Positions 10,918-22,597 of a DNA stretch of 64,000 bases are shown here, one piece after another. This stretch comes from Pohlia nutans (lineage: Eukaryota; Streptophyta; Bryopsida; Bryales; Mniaceae): contig CM040092.1 of the NCBI GenBank assembly GCA_022496805.1, positions 12,728,113-12,792,112 of the forward strand, written 5' to 3'. Position numbers and translations under genes: made by a program. The notes beneath the pieces were generated by a model. The model had not been told where the DNA came from. It was given only the letters and a program-made list of their open reading frames with translations, and ran no database searches. Position 1 is the first letter of the stretch. The number at the start of each line of letters is the position of its first letter.

Positions 10918-11187
10918 ATGGCATATCTAAGCAGGCAGCTGTTTTTCAAGTTTGCTTGCGTTGTGGTTGCGTCTCTTGTCACTTTTGCAGGGGTGTTGAT
11001 GTCGATGGACCTGCTGCAACAAATGCCGGAGAAAGGCAGGTCTCACTCTTCCAGTAGCCTTCACTTCTTCTACCAAATGGAACAGTATGAAGGCTGCCGT
11101 GATTGCACCTATTATCACTACTCTGGTGAGCCAGCTTCATTCATTCCTTTGCACAACTCTTTTGCTGTAGCAAGCTATGAACACTAG
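10918..11187 (+). CDS. Hypothetical small membrane-anchored ORF, altered by a MITE
   Basis: I do not recognise this ORF of 89 residues starting at ATG. Residues 8-30 form a hydrophobic segment (FFKFACVVVASLVTFAGVLM), so a signal anchor or signal peptide is likely. It is followed by a soluble tail with a CRDC cysteine pair. A donor-like CTG/GTGAGC occurs near 11125, so this may be a first exon. The last codons and the stop come from the CACTA-like MITE that starts at 11182, so the present C-terminus is not original if the frame is translated unspliced. Confidence 0.35.
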   Translation: MAYLSRQLFFKFACVVVASLVTFAGVLMSMDLLQQMPEKGRSHSSSSLHFFYQMEQYEGCRDCTYYHYSGEPASFIPLHNSFAVASYEH

Positions 11188-11362
11188 TAGGAAATGTGTC
11201 GTTTTTCATTTAAAGGAAATGAAATCGCGCTAAGCACATGGGTTGTGTGAGTGTTGGTGAGTGGTTTTAGTCACAAGGTGACATAAATATAAGCATAATA
11301 TTTAACCATTGTTCACTGTTTTCACGAAGGGGGAATGAAAAACAACATGTCTACTACTACTG
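11182..11362 (+). mobile_element. CACTA-type MITE
   Basis: The ends are CACTAGTAGGAAATG and CATGTCTACTACTACTG, imperfect inverted repeats that extend through 'tcgtttttcatt' and its complement. The 3-bp duplication GAA is present on both sides (11179-11181, 11363-11365). It is 181 bp with no ORF. Confidence 0.75.
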
Positions 11363-11459
11363 GAAGCTTAGTAGCAGGTGTACATTTCAGATGAAACATA
11401 CTCTTGATTAAAAATTAAAAAAACAAGTTGGAGTTCTTCATGCCTACTTTCAACTATAA

Positions 11460-11680
11460 TCCCTGAACAACCAAGAAGCCCAAATTGGGCTTTATGTCTT
11501 TTTAAAGCAATTTTGTGTATGTCCTTTGTAGACTTCTTTCTTGTTCTTTTTTTTTTTGGATCAACACATGCAATGTCCTTCATTGATTTTGGTGATATAA
11601 AATTTGGTCTTATCTAAATTATATGATCAATTGAATTTGACATTTTAAAACCCTAAACCCTTGGTCCTTTAGAGGATAAT
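11460..11680 (-). mobile_element. Family D TTAA-type element, decayed
   Basis: It contains 'aaccaagaagcccaaattggg' and ends 'ccttggtcctttagaggataa'. This matches the copy at 40976-41131 and the end of the copy at 26456-26674. The TTAA ends have mutated. Confidence 0.5.
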
Positions 11681-13095
11681 TGCTTGAGCATGTTATGCTT
11701 GGGTGTCTGACGTTGCCCTCTAGTAGTCCATTGTTGTAGTCCGATTCCGGGTTCGGTTCATGAAAGTAAGTTTATCCCTAAGTCCTCAAACCAAACAGAT
11801 AGATAGAAACTCCGGTACTATTTCGAGGCCGGCGCGAATACAACATCTGTTTGTAATGACAATGAACTAGTGCCCACTGGAGAGAGGGCCATTTTTGCAC
11901 TAAAACCAAATATATTAAGATCAACTAAAAAAATCATTGTAAAATGATTCAGTAGGTGGAGGGCAGATCGGACACTCTGTGTTTAATGTTTAATTCTTTT
12001 TCAAAAATAAGGGTTCAAATGGAATTTCAGGAAATATTTCAAAATATTCTTAAGATTTTCTTTTTCACCATAAAATTACCAAAAAAATAATTAAAAGAAA
12101 TAAAATCATTACAATTTCACATTTACTTTAAAAAATAATTTGTGTTGACTATACCCTCCTCCATAACGGCAGAAACTCTTTCAAAATATTTGTGCCATTG
12201 AATCACATAGATTTTTATTTTTTTTCTCTTCATTGATATATTACACAATCTTCTCTAAAACTTCCTTAATGAATATCATTTGGATGAAGTATATTTTCCA
12301 AAACATTTGTCATTCACCCAATGAATGCTTGAGCATATAGAGGTTAACGTTGATTTGCACTTAGTACTAGGAGCAATGTTTTACAAGAGAATGTTACTTA
12401 GCACTTAATCTACACTAAAACGTATATAAATTCCATTCAAATTTTCCTCGATTATTTTACTGCTTGTCCAACTTGTATAAAACATGTCTCTCTTTTAAAA
12501 AAAAGTATATATTTCATAAGAAATTTTCAAGCTATATCAAAATATAAAACATGTCCACAAAACAGCTCTAGAAAAAGAAGTTCATAAAATTAAAGTTTTT
12601 TCAAAGTTTCACCATTTTCGGAGTTTCACATGACAAATTATATATAATATAATAATCAATTTTAAAAAAATCAATCAATATAAATAATAAAATTGATACA
12701 TACAACCATAATAATCATAACGTTGACTAAAGATTGTTGTAAATAAATAGTCTATTGGATGTGGTTTGTCTATCCATACTTCAAGAACATAGATACAAAC
12801 ATATATGTTTAGTTCATGTCTCACATTATAAATATATTGGTTCAAATATTGTTAACAAATGATGCTTCTAAGTCATATTTTACAAATTCAAAGTTGTATA
12901 ATAAAATCGCACTACGATCTTTATTCTATTGGTGCCAGTATGAATCTTGACTACAACACTTTGATATTATTTCTTGTTAACCAAAGACTAGTAGTAAGAA
13001 CTCCAGTCCTCTTTTGAGGTTGGCGTGAATAAATTGTATGTTTGATTCACCCATGATTCAATGTTTACCGGGCAAAGCGGACCAATGGTTTAAGT
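11681..13095. other. AT-rich DNA, no gene seen
   Basis: I see no exon or RNA gene. A short segment at about 11808-11850 (aaactccggtactatttcg-aggccggcgcgaata) is a diverged repeat of 12995-13032, next to the 5S-derived piece. This suggests that both belong to one repeat family. Confidence 0.45.
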
Positions 13096-13175
13096 GGATG
13101 CAACATCAAGTCTTCTTAGGAGGTCACCCATCCCAATACTATTCCGACCCGAAGGCCCATAACTTCAAAGTTCAT
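13096..13175 (-). repeat. 5S rRNA-derived segment
   Basis: On the minus strand this reads like roughly the last two thirds of plant 5S rRNA. The motif GGGATGGGTGACCTCCT is followed by a GAAG...TGTTGCATCC end, and preceded by GAAGTTA. It carries several substitutions and lacks the 5' third, so it is not a functional 5S gene. 5S-like tracts occur in the LTRs of Cassandra TRIM retrotransposons, in 5S-derived SINEs and as free pseudogenes. I cannot decide among these. Confidence 0.75.
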
Positions 13176-13323
13176 ATGGAATTTGGTATAGTAGCCTTAG
13201 TAAAATTGTTTATCAAAGTTTGATTAGAGTGAAAGGTGATAGAGAGAGTTTATTTAAGATGAAGAGTAGCAAAAATTAATGGGACTCATTTACTATTGAG
13301 CATGGTCTATGCTAGGGGTGTTA

Positions 13324-13671
13324 AAGCATCTCCACCCATTTTTCAAAACAAACGAGGGTAACATATTTTGGATGAAAAGAAAGTATTTAAAGTTTGAACT
13401 TGTTAAAATATTCTCTTTGCTACCACAAATAGTCAATTTTTATCGTTGTACAACACTCACGAATATTACTGTTTCTTCTACAATTAATAGGTTGTATAAT
13501 AGATGGAGATTCTTTTTGCTTTTGCACACCAGGAGACAATCGATTGGTTGAAAGTTAAAATAGAAAGTTGTATGAGTGGGGTAATCAAGTGACCTACCCT
13601 CTAAATAAGTGGACCCCACCAGTGATGAAGTTTTAGTGTGATGATATATTCATGTACGAGTGGAGATGCTC
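13324..13671 (+). mobile_element. Harbinger-type MITE
   Basis: The termini AAGCATCTCCAC and GTGGAGATGCTC are inverted repeats flanked by TTA on both sides (13321-13323, 13672-13674). This is the typical 3-bp TTA/TAA duplication of PIF/Harbinger elements, and GAGCATCTCCA-type ends are common in plants. It is 348 bp with no real ORF. Confidence 0.8.
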
Positions 13672-13684
13672 TTACAAAATGCTA

Positions 13685-13880
13685 CTCCCTCTGTTTCATA
13701 ATAAGAGTTCAAAATCACATATTTTCCTTGCGTCAATTTAAGAGTCCATATTCATTATTTTGCCTTCCTACATTGACTTCCTACGTTTTTCATCCATATT
13801 TCTAACGAGACACATGGTTCAAAAGTTTCCATAGTGTTTCATCCCTTTCAACACGGACTCTTATTATGAAACGGAGGGAG
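13685..13880 (+). mobile_element. Stowaway-type MITE (Tc1/mariner)
   Basis: The ends CTCCCTCTGTTTCATAATAA and TTATTATGAAACGGAGGGAG match the Stowaway consensus closely and are flanked by TA. The element is 196 bp and non-coding. Confidence 0.95.
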
Positions 13881-13937
13881 TAAAACTGAATTGTTGAATG
13901 AGAGTGTGCAGGGACCAATAGTGCTTGTTGCAGGAGG

Positions 13938-14288
13938 ATGCATAATAGGAAATGGGGTCCTTTGTCACCTCCCGCATCTCGACTTGTGGACGGTGATTAT
14001 GACTTTAAATTACGGATTACTCCAGCAGCTCAACGCAATCAGCCTTTCCTTCGACGTACACCGGGTATTGATTATAGCAAGCAATCAAACTCCACAAATT
14101 ACGTGTATCTTTTTCCCGATCCAATTCCAGCACCGGAACAAGCACCCGAGCCATCTATTGCCCTTCCACCATTATTTTGGGATGATTATCAACAACCGTA
14201 TTATGCCCCATGGGAGAATTATACCCCCCAAATTACTATATATCCACCATTGACAGATTACAGTTATGAAGTTGAACCACCCATGTAA
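13938..14288 (+). CDS. Hypothetical proline- and tyrosine-rich protein
   Basis: I do not recognise this 116-residue ORF. It starts at ATG just after two acceptor-like AGs (GTGTGCAG, TTGTTGCAG) and right behind the Stowaway MITE, so it may be a last exon. The N-terminal half is basic (HNRKWGPLSPPASRLVD). The C-terminal half is rich in P, Y and E (PIPAPEQAPEP, DDYQQPYYAPWENY) and ends in PPM. GC content and codon pattern stand out from the flanks, which supports real coding. It could be the C-terminal exon of a transposon-encoded protein. Confidence 0.4.
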   Translation: MHNRKWGPLSPPASRLVDGDYDFKLRITPAAQRNQPFLRRTPGIDYSKQSNSTNYVYLFPDPIPAPEQAPEPSIALPPLFWDDYQQPYYAPWENYTPQITIYPPLTDYSYEVEPPM

Positions 14289-14841
14289 AAAGATTCATAC
14301 TTTTGTATTTGATTTGAATATTTTTTCAAGAAGTTGCAATAATTTCAAATCTATACCAATTTTTCTTTTTTTGAAATTTTATGACTTTTTTTGAAAATAT
14401 GTGGTTTTATTAATGAAAAACATAATAAATTAACTTCATTTATATATAGTGACAAAATAAAGCAAGAATATTGAGTTTAAATATATGGTTGTAGGCTTTG
14501 TAATGGAATTTAATAATTTTACCACTTAATCTTGGATCTAAGGTTGATGAAGCTAATTTGTGTTTTATGAATGATAAGTCCTTTTCAAGTTCACAACCTA
14601 AGTCATACGATTTTCATATGCTCTTTTTTTTGAAGTCTTATTAATGACTATGACATGTCATTATTATAATACCAATTATGAGCCATTTGGACCGTTTTTT
14701 TGGATTTTATATAGAATAAAAGAACAGTTACTTAAATGGATCACCGTAGAGTGTATTTTGTTGATATCAAGTTTGGTCATCAAAATGATCTTTTTGAATG
14801 CAAGCTCAACTTGATGAATCGAGAGACCAAGACAAGAGAGA

Positions 14842-14917
14842 AAAACTCCGAGACTTCTCGGGAGGCCACCCATCCCAATACGATTCTGGCCCAAAAGTGT
14901 TTAACCTCTAAGTTTTC
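14842..14917 (-). repeat. Second 5S rRNA-derived segment
   Basis: On the minus strand this reads 5S-like: GGTTAAACACTTTTGGGCC, then GTATTGGGATGGGTGGCC, then CGAGAAGTCTCGGAG. It is in the same orientation as the piece at 13096-13175 and 1.7 kb away, but the flanking DNA differs. A Cassandra-like solo LTR or a 5S pseudogene is likely. Confidence 0.7.
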
Positions 14918-15640
14918 ATACGAGTTTGATGAAGAAACACCATTGACTCTACCTTGAAAAGAAGGCATCAATGATAACGTAGACATTGTTACTGGTAGTT
15001 GATAGTTGGTTCAATCTTGAAATCCCAAATTATTATTATTTATGGAGGCAACATATTCTCTCTAAAGAAGATTTCCAAAAATGAATGAAAGAGGATGAAA
15101 CTCTCTAGACTTGAGTTTTGAGAAATTCCATGTTTGATCTTGTATTTAACTTTAGCCTCTATAACTCACCCAAACATCTCCATCATTGCCAATTTCTCAT
15201 AGGATTTGCTCAAAGTCGATTATAGATTTTTATCTTTTGAGGAATAAGGACCAAATTCTATGGGTGAAGTGTCTTATTAAAAACAAGTTTTTAGTGACTT
15301 CAGGGAACCAAGTCCCACATTTCAAGTGAGTTTTGAGAAAAAAAAGTGGTGAAGAAGTTATCATGAAGTATTGAAAGATTCTCAAGTTTAAGACTTCATG
15401 ACAACTTCTCTGTAACCAATCAAGTTTGTTCATGTTTCATGTTATGCAAATCTATAGAATATGTACAATTCCATGGTTGAGTATGAGACAACCCCCAAGT
15501 TTCACTTTTTCCCTCTTCTTTCCTACTTCCATGAGCAACTTCTCAAACTCGTGGAACTTGGCTCTAACTATTGAGATTATGGTCTTGGACCAACCTTACA
15601 ATTATGGTAGCGAAGAGAGGATGTGATATTACAGAAGGTG
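14918..15640. other. Intergenic, no gene seen
   Basis: No recognisable coding or RNA feature is seen. The last part, from about 15640, is probably leader or promoter of the POD1 gene: composition becomes less AT-rich towards the start codon. Confidence 0.5.
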
Positions 15641-15855
15641 ATATTAAAGAGGTCAGGGTGTGAACATATTGGCATGAAGCTCCAGGCATTCGTATTACAA
15701 TGGGTCGTCGTCCCTGTTTCCTGGCGCTTTGAGTCTTAAACCCTACAACAGTTGCCGAGATTGCTGGCAGCATTTGAATTTGTGCTCACTGCTGCTCATG
15801 GTCACCTAATCGATGTCATGAATTTGTTGCGGTAGAGGCAGCGATCGTGTTTGCG

Positions 15856-18800
15856 ATGGACAATTTTGGCAAGAATCGGAGAACGGGAGGCGCTGTGTAT
15901 CAGCTTCTGACAGTTGATACTTCGGGGGACGATGAGGAGGTCGGGAAACAGCAGCAGCAGCAGCAATTGCCGCTGGAGGTGAAGGTTAACAATAAGGGCA
16001 AGCGACGCAAGCATAAAAGCCGGAAGGTGCAGAATCTCGAATTAGGGATGGTACTGTCTGGAGAGGAGACGAGTTCTTTAGGTCAGATTGTGAGTTTAGA
16101 TGTGATCGGCGATGCTCTTTCGTTTAAGGATTTGATCCAGCCTCGCCCGGACGGCATTCTCGCGGACTTGCGCTTGGAACCTAGAATTAATGTGGATTTT
16201 GGTCAGTTTCAAGATTCTACGCAGGAAGGTCGTGAATCTAGTCCAAAGTCTCTTCCTAGTACAGAGTCGTTACGAAATTTGGCTACTGGTGTATCGCGGA
16301 CTACCGATTTGCTTCTATTGACGAATGATTCCGTAGACGAGCGGAACAGGCCGATCGGTAACGAGATAAATTCAAACTTAGGGCATGATGCGAACGTAAT
16401 CGAGACTCCTCCTTCAATTGATGGATTTTTGCGTTTGGCGTCCCCGAAAGATCGATTGTCGGGACGGACATCGCCTGTTGCTAATAGCATATCAGGTTAT
16501 AGTCCTCGAGGTGGGAGCCAAAGAGAGCCTTTATTTCCAGAGCTCAGGCAGCGGACTGTAGAGAAATTGCCTGACTCTCCCGTGCAAGAAAATGGAGTGG
16601 AGGGAAGCGCAAAGCCTACCATGACGAAAATAGTTTCTTTTAAAAAACAGAAACCGGATGTTACAGATCCGAGCTACTTAGGGCATGTTGACGTGATTGA
16701 GCAGTCAACGTCGGGGTTCAAAACCCCGCCTCGACCTCCATTATCAAGCTATGAGACTCCACATTTGACAGAGTGGGAGAGGTTAATGGCTGCTAATTCA
16801 GAATGTAAGTGTTCCATCCTGGCATCGGTATGTTTAAATTACTACTGTTGTAGTGGCTACGGATTGGATTATGCATTAAAATATGTCTTGAAACGCAGTA
16901 ATGAGAGCCTATCGTAGCTCTTTGAGGATGTCATTCCTGTGATTTTGTCAATCAAAATACGTTACTGCTTGTGGTTACTGTATCATAGTTCAGAGTGTAT
17001 TATGGTGATGAGACAACTATTTATCTTTTTACTACCGCGCTGGGCAGTCCTAGTAATGCATAGTTTTCTGTTAGTGGGAGTAATCACGACTCTAAAACTT
17101 CAAACTGATTTGTGAGTTTTGGATTCACTTTCTTTTCATTTTCTACTTTCTTCTGGAGATTATATTGCGCACTTTGTTGAATGTGAACAGATCCAACGGT
17201 GGTTGACATATCACCAATAAATTATTTGCGGGGAGAAGTCCAGAGGGGGAGCATGTCCGAGCGCCATTCATCAGCGGGTATTCAACAGAGGCGGGAGCGT
17301 ATATATAACACAATGTTTCACGTACCGTGGAGATGTGAGCTGGTGAGCACTTGAGCATTTAAAATTTCATCTGTCCTGGTGCAGTATCATCCTGCATGTT
17401 TCTGGATTTTGTTCATCAAGAGCCTGTGAATCACATTGTTCTATGGCTTGCACTCTAATCCGTCAGACCAATCTGCTTTAATCACAACCAATCAGTTCGA
17501 CTAATCTTACTTGCCTTCGATTGAAACAACCTTCTTGTTGCAAGAAATAGTCATGCAAGGCTGGTGCTGATGATTTCTTTGCGTGGTTGGGAATGGCTGC
17601 AGCTCATCGATGTTGGATTTTTTGTGTGTTTAGACTCCTTCCTTTCACTGTTCACAGTTATGCCAGCCAGGATCATTATGTTCCTCTGGCAGCGGATCTT
17701 GCATTGGAGGTGAATCTTTTATCCTGATTTGCTGGTTGATATGTTTGTCTATTTAAAGGTCTGCAATTGATGCTCCAACAAAAGGCTATTAGATGGTTAG
17801 TGCAACGTTGTGGTTGCACGTCAAAAGCCATATTTCATAGAGAACTCGTTAATGATGGTAGTCCTGCAGATGTATAGAGCCATGTTTCACGGAATGGTCG
17901 TTTTTACGTTTTTGACCTTTTTTGGTGTGTATACTCTGCTTTTCATAATGGTTTGTTTGCCTAATTAGTTACTTAATTCAACCATTGACTGGTAGATCGT
18001 TAGGGTTGAATTTGAATTGGACACTTGCAGTATTATTTAACTATCGAAAATGATTCTTGATAGGGAGAAGTGAGTGTCTCTATAAGTTTTTGGCCTATCT
18101 TAAATTTTACCCATGCAATTAAACTGAAAATTTTGAGGCAGGCAATTTCAGAGACCATATGCTGCTGAATTGTCCGACTTTGCTTCTTTGATCATCCTTG
18201 TGCTGGGTGTGGCGGTTCTTCAGCAGGCTGGTACTTCTTCTCTGCTTTGCCTGGTTCATAGTTGCTACGGAATTTGGGAGACATGCCATCCAAAAGGATA
18301 CTAATTAGGTTACAATTTAATCGCTCAGTAATCATTCAGAAGGATCTAGGAGGTGCATAGTGTTTGCATTCCTGCAATTGGCTCCCTGTTTTAGAGAAAT
18401 AAAGGTGTACCCAGTTTCTTACCAAGAAGTGGCAAGTGCAGATATTAGTTTCATATATCACTACATTCGAGGCCAAGCCACAATCAAGCTGTATGTTGTC
18501 TTCAACGTTCTTGAGGTTTGTATCCGACCTGTGTTATTTATATTGGACATTGGGTGTCAGAGGAGCATGATTGATGTGATATTTTAAATTATTTGTATGC
18601 ATTGCTCATGAAACGGTCCTCCTCTCGGGATCTGCTATTGCGTTTTGAGTAAAGTGCTACTCGTGCAGGGTTTCTCTCACTCATGATACGGCTAATACAT
18701 CTGGGCGCTATGCAGATCTTTGACAAGTTATGTCAATCTTTTGGAGGTGACGTACTCCAGATCCTTCTCAATTCTGCCGTGGCTATTGGGGACTGCCCAC

Positions 18801-20784
18801 CAGAGAGGCTGATGAAGCAGTGGGCTCAGTTTTGTTTGGACCAGAGCATCGCCATTGTGTCTTTTCATATCCTTCCAAATAGTACTTGAAACTAGATGGT
18901 CGATGACATACACAGGACGTAAGCATGGAAAAAGTCGAGTGTCAGTTATAATTTTCCTCTTGTGTTTTCTTGTCTTCTTTAATTGTTTACACAAGTCAGT
19001 TAAGGTGATACAATGGCTGGAATCTGATTTTGGCGCCTCCTAGTAGAACAGGGTTGATGTCTTCGTATGCAAGCAGGTATTCAATTTCCTCTTGAGTATG
19101 ATTACTATCATGAATTATCTCCTTGACTGCAATATGCACTGGTGCACTCTCTTGTGATAATGTCGCAAGCTATCACAGTTTCAGCAGCAATCAACTCCCA
19201 GAACAATGCACTGCTCACACTCCTCATTTCGAACAATTTTGCCGAAATCAAAAGTAATGTCTTCAAACGCGTCGGCAAGGAGAATCTTCACAAAATGGCT
19301 TATCATGGTATCGTACCCTTGAGCTTGGAAGTCGTTATATCTTCTTCTCTCTGGTTGGCCCTCAATCTAGCTGAAAAGATGTTTTTTTTTTTTTTGGACT
19401 TGGTGTTCACAACATCATGGTGGATGTTTGTGCAGACACAGTGGAGCGATTTCACATTATGGCACATCTTTTATTTGTTTTGGCTCAAAACATTCAGAAT
19501 AGCGAGGATTTTTGGCTCTGGAATTTTGCTTATGTACGTGTTTCTTTACACTTTGTGGAAGTCTCTCTGTAGTATTTGGCTTGGAACCATGTGCTCCATC
19601 ATAACTTCCATTCTAAAATTATGTCTGCTTACATGCTGGTATCTCTTCCAATCGCATATGAAACTTGTGTCGTTAGTTTATCTGTTTAACAAAGTGGCTA
19701 CTTTAACGGTGCAGAATGCAGGGATGGTGTTCTTATGTGAAGTCCTTGTTGATGTCATCAAACATTCATTCTTGGCAAAGTTCAATGAGATAAAACCTGG
19801 TGCATATTCAGAATTTCTCCAAGCCCTTTGCAAGCAGGTATTAGGGCAGGCATGGGTTTGGGTTTTTTCTAGACCTGTAGAATATTTTACACAACCCTTT
19901 GTTTGTCTATTTGCATGTGGCATTCTCACTTGTAGTTCTTAGTGCGATGTATGAAGAGAAAGGTGATTCCTCTTTGTTGGAGAAAAAGAGTGTGTAGAAG
20001 AGGGGATTGCAAAGGGAGTATAGCAGGGACTGACCGCAAGGCCTTAAAATTGATGGGCTCTACCACATCAGTAGATCTATGGAGTCCTCTTGATTTGGCT
20101 ATATGCATCAGGATGTGGTGTTTCATTTGATTTTCTTACACAACTCTCATCTTCCATCTCTCATCATGTGCTTCTGTCTGCTGCAGACGCTGAATAGTCA
20201 ATCACACGAAGTGCACAAGACACTTCACTTTGTACCGCTGGCCCCTGCCTGTGTGGTGAGCAAGCCTAAACCTTTATTTCGAATGTAGATGGAGGAAGTC
20301 ACGTTTAGGAATGCCTACCACCATGCGCAACTGCTATAAGTAGTGCTGGATCTACCTGTCCATTCATTTGTTTTTCTTCCTCTTTGAAATACTTTCTGTT
20401 GAATAGTCTCTCAAGTGTGCTGAGCTCAAACTCCAATTATTTTATGACATTGTGTTGTTTGACTTAAATTTGTGTACTTCATATCTTTTGGGTTGTTAGA
20501 GAAAATGGATGAAACTTTCCATTTGATTTCCCCTTGTGATTCAGTGTAAGCAATCCCTGAACTTTTTGGTGCAGGTACTGAGGGTCTTGATTCCATTGTA
20601 TGCGACCTTTCTTCCTCAAGGACCACTTCTACACAGAATTGCTGGCATTATTATTCTGGGTGGAGGCACCTACATCATTCTTCTTGCCTTGAAGATAGCA
20701 GTTGGTTTAGGCTTGCAGATGCATGCTGCATGGTATCTGAAACGGTGTAAACACAAAGAAGGCCATCATCCGCATGCAGATTAA
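15856..20784 (+). CDS. POD1: POD1/TAPT1-family ER membrane protein
   Basis: Eleven exons join in frame to 729 residues: 15856-16804, 17191-17342, 17603-17709, 18142-18230, 18442-18515, 18716-18866, 19140-19307, 19436-19533, 19715-19837, 20187-20255, 20575-20784. The first exon codes for about 316 mostly disordered residues (a Q-run and Lys/Arg-rich patch near the start). The rest is the conserved TAPT1 domain with several membrane segments. Diagnostic motifs include PWRCELLIDVGFFVCLDSF, YHYIRGQATIKLYVV, FDKLCQSFGGDVLQ, NNALLTLLISNNFAEIKS, DVIKHSFLAKFNEIKP and FVPLAPACVV. Arabidopsis POLLEN DEFECTIVE IN GUIDANCE 1 is an ER-lumen/membrane protein that works with a calreticulin in pollen-tube guidance and embryo patterning. 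All introns are GT-AG except the one at 18867-19139, which is AT-AC. The ATG at 15856 is the first good start. Nothing suggests that the gene is broken. Confidence 0.95.
18867..19139 (+). other. U12-type AT-AC intron in POD1
   Basis: The intron starts ATATCCTT right after ...GTGTCTTTTC and ends ...AATATGCAC. A branch-site match CTCCTTGAC puts the branch adenosine at 19126, 13 bases before the end, as the minor spliceosome requires. No GT-AG choice keeps the frame, because a TGA blocks upstream acceptors. The AT-AC junction restores the family sequence (SFLVHSLVIMSQAIT). Confidence 0.9.
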
Positions 20785-22597
20785 AGTCTCCCGTACTTGA
20801 GCCAGGTTCTATATTTATTGGGTTAGAGTTGCCCTGTTCTGGTAGATTTTTAATAACCAGAACTGATGCAACTTGTATCCGCTCGTCATCAATTTTGGTG
20901 GCTACTTCCAAATTTTTTGCATTCGTATAGATATGCAGAGATACCTAAATATGGTATGTGTAGGCAGGAAGAAGGATTTATCAGAAATTTAGTGACAGAG
21001 CCTGGCCCTTGTGGTGTTTGAGAAAGCATCTCAAGGTCTTCGTTCTAAATTAGTGTACTATATATTCTTACAGTAGTACTTTATACAGAACGTCTACGTA
21101 TTCAGCATGAACATGGCAAAATCAACTTAAGTCCTGGTACTGTTCACCCTTCCTTTACTTCTTGGCCCAAGATGGAACTCTCAAACCGAGGAAATTAGGA
21201 TTTCGTCTATATTTGGAGAGTTCCCAAATGAGTATGGGATAGGAATATAATACAGGAAATCTTCTAAGTTTTGGAGCAATTATGATGTTTTATGAATTTT
21301 CCAAAATCTTTAGAAAGTTGGCAAGGTCCCTCTCCTCACCCTTCTTTTCATTACAATGTTCTTTTTATTACAAAGGGGGGTGTATACTTTTAAGGTTGAA
21401 TAGAATAAATTGGCAAATTGAAACTTCAAAAGAATACCTTTGTTCAATACATTTTGATTTGTGTTCCCTAGACTGTCCTCCTAGAAGCTGTGTTTCATGG
21501 ACCCAAAAGCCAACACATTGTTGGCTGCCAATCAAGAGCTGTCACATGATGTAGCTTTATGTTTGGGAATTGATCTCACTGTTGTGGGTTATAGGTGAAC
21601 CTATATATTAGTCATTGGTTTCAATGAATTCTTCATTTAATTTTTTTTTTAAACAAATTTTTTTTAGAATTTTTTTTTGAAAAATTTACAATTATATAGT
21701 ATCTTTGTTTCTTTATGAAAGAAAAATATCTCATCAGTGAAACTTCAACATTTTCCATGCTAAAAACCTTATTCTATTGGTTATGGGTACTTCTACCTTA
21801 TCTAAAGTAGATGGTTGTTCATGATTGCATATGAAGTTCAAAATCTCACTTAATCTTCAATCGACCATAGTATGCACTATTTTGAGGATTGCAAATTTAG
21901 TGAAATATTTCAATCCTTGTCACCTTATTGTACCTATACAAACTCAAATGTTCAATCACGTCAATCTTTGAAGTTGCAAAACATGAAAATATAGAGGTGA
22001 AAAATGAAAGTTCATTGATGCCCTATTACATTAGGTTCAGCCAAAAAACATTTTTACTAAAATAAATGCCAAATTTTCGGGAAATCATTTTTTAAAAAGG
22101 TTTTTTGTGTAGTGAAAAATAAAATATTGAAAAAATATTATTGAATATTTTAATTTTTGAACTTAATTTTTCAAAAAAATAACTATTTGGTACAAAAGTG
22201 TTGACCTTGCCCTTCACCTAGGGAATTAATCGCACCCGACAAACTCAAATCTTCAATCAAATCAAGAATTGAAATTATGAAATAAAAAATGTGAAGGTTG
22301 AAAGATAAAAATATGTACTAAACTCAAATTTGGTCTTCAAAAGTGTTAATTTGAGTTTTGCAAATGTTTTCATTTTTCAACTTTCATATTTCTTGTTTTA
22401 TTACTCCAATATTGGATTCAATTAAAGATTTGAATTTGTAAGGGTGCAATTAGAAGGTAGGATTCGCTTGCATCACAAGAATTTTGAGGCTTAGTAAGAA
22501 GTAAGATTTTATGTACAGGGAACTTAAAGTATTTTTGAATTAAAGAGTAATTCTATTAAAAGTCAAAATAGTGTTTTTCTTCAATTTTTTCAGATGT
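20785..22597. other. POD1 3' flank and AT-rich DNA
   Basis: The first several hundred bases probably hold the POD1 3' UTR. The rest is AT-rich, with no exon, RNA gene or transposon ends that I recognise. At 22235-22450 there are weak partial inverted similarities ('caaactcaaatcttcaatc'). Confidence 0.5.

Noticed and set aside
11740..11765. B-box-like 'gggttcggttc' near 11755
   Set aside because: There is no matching A box or cloverleaf around it, so a tRNA or tRNA-derived SINE is not supported.
19142..19942. A 266-residue open frame
   Set aside because: It reads through POD1 exons 7-9 and their introns. Only the exon parts match the family.
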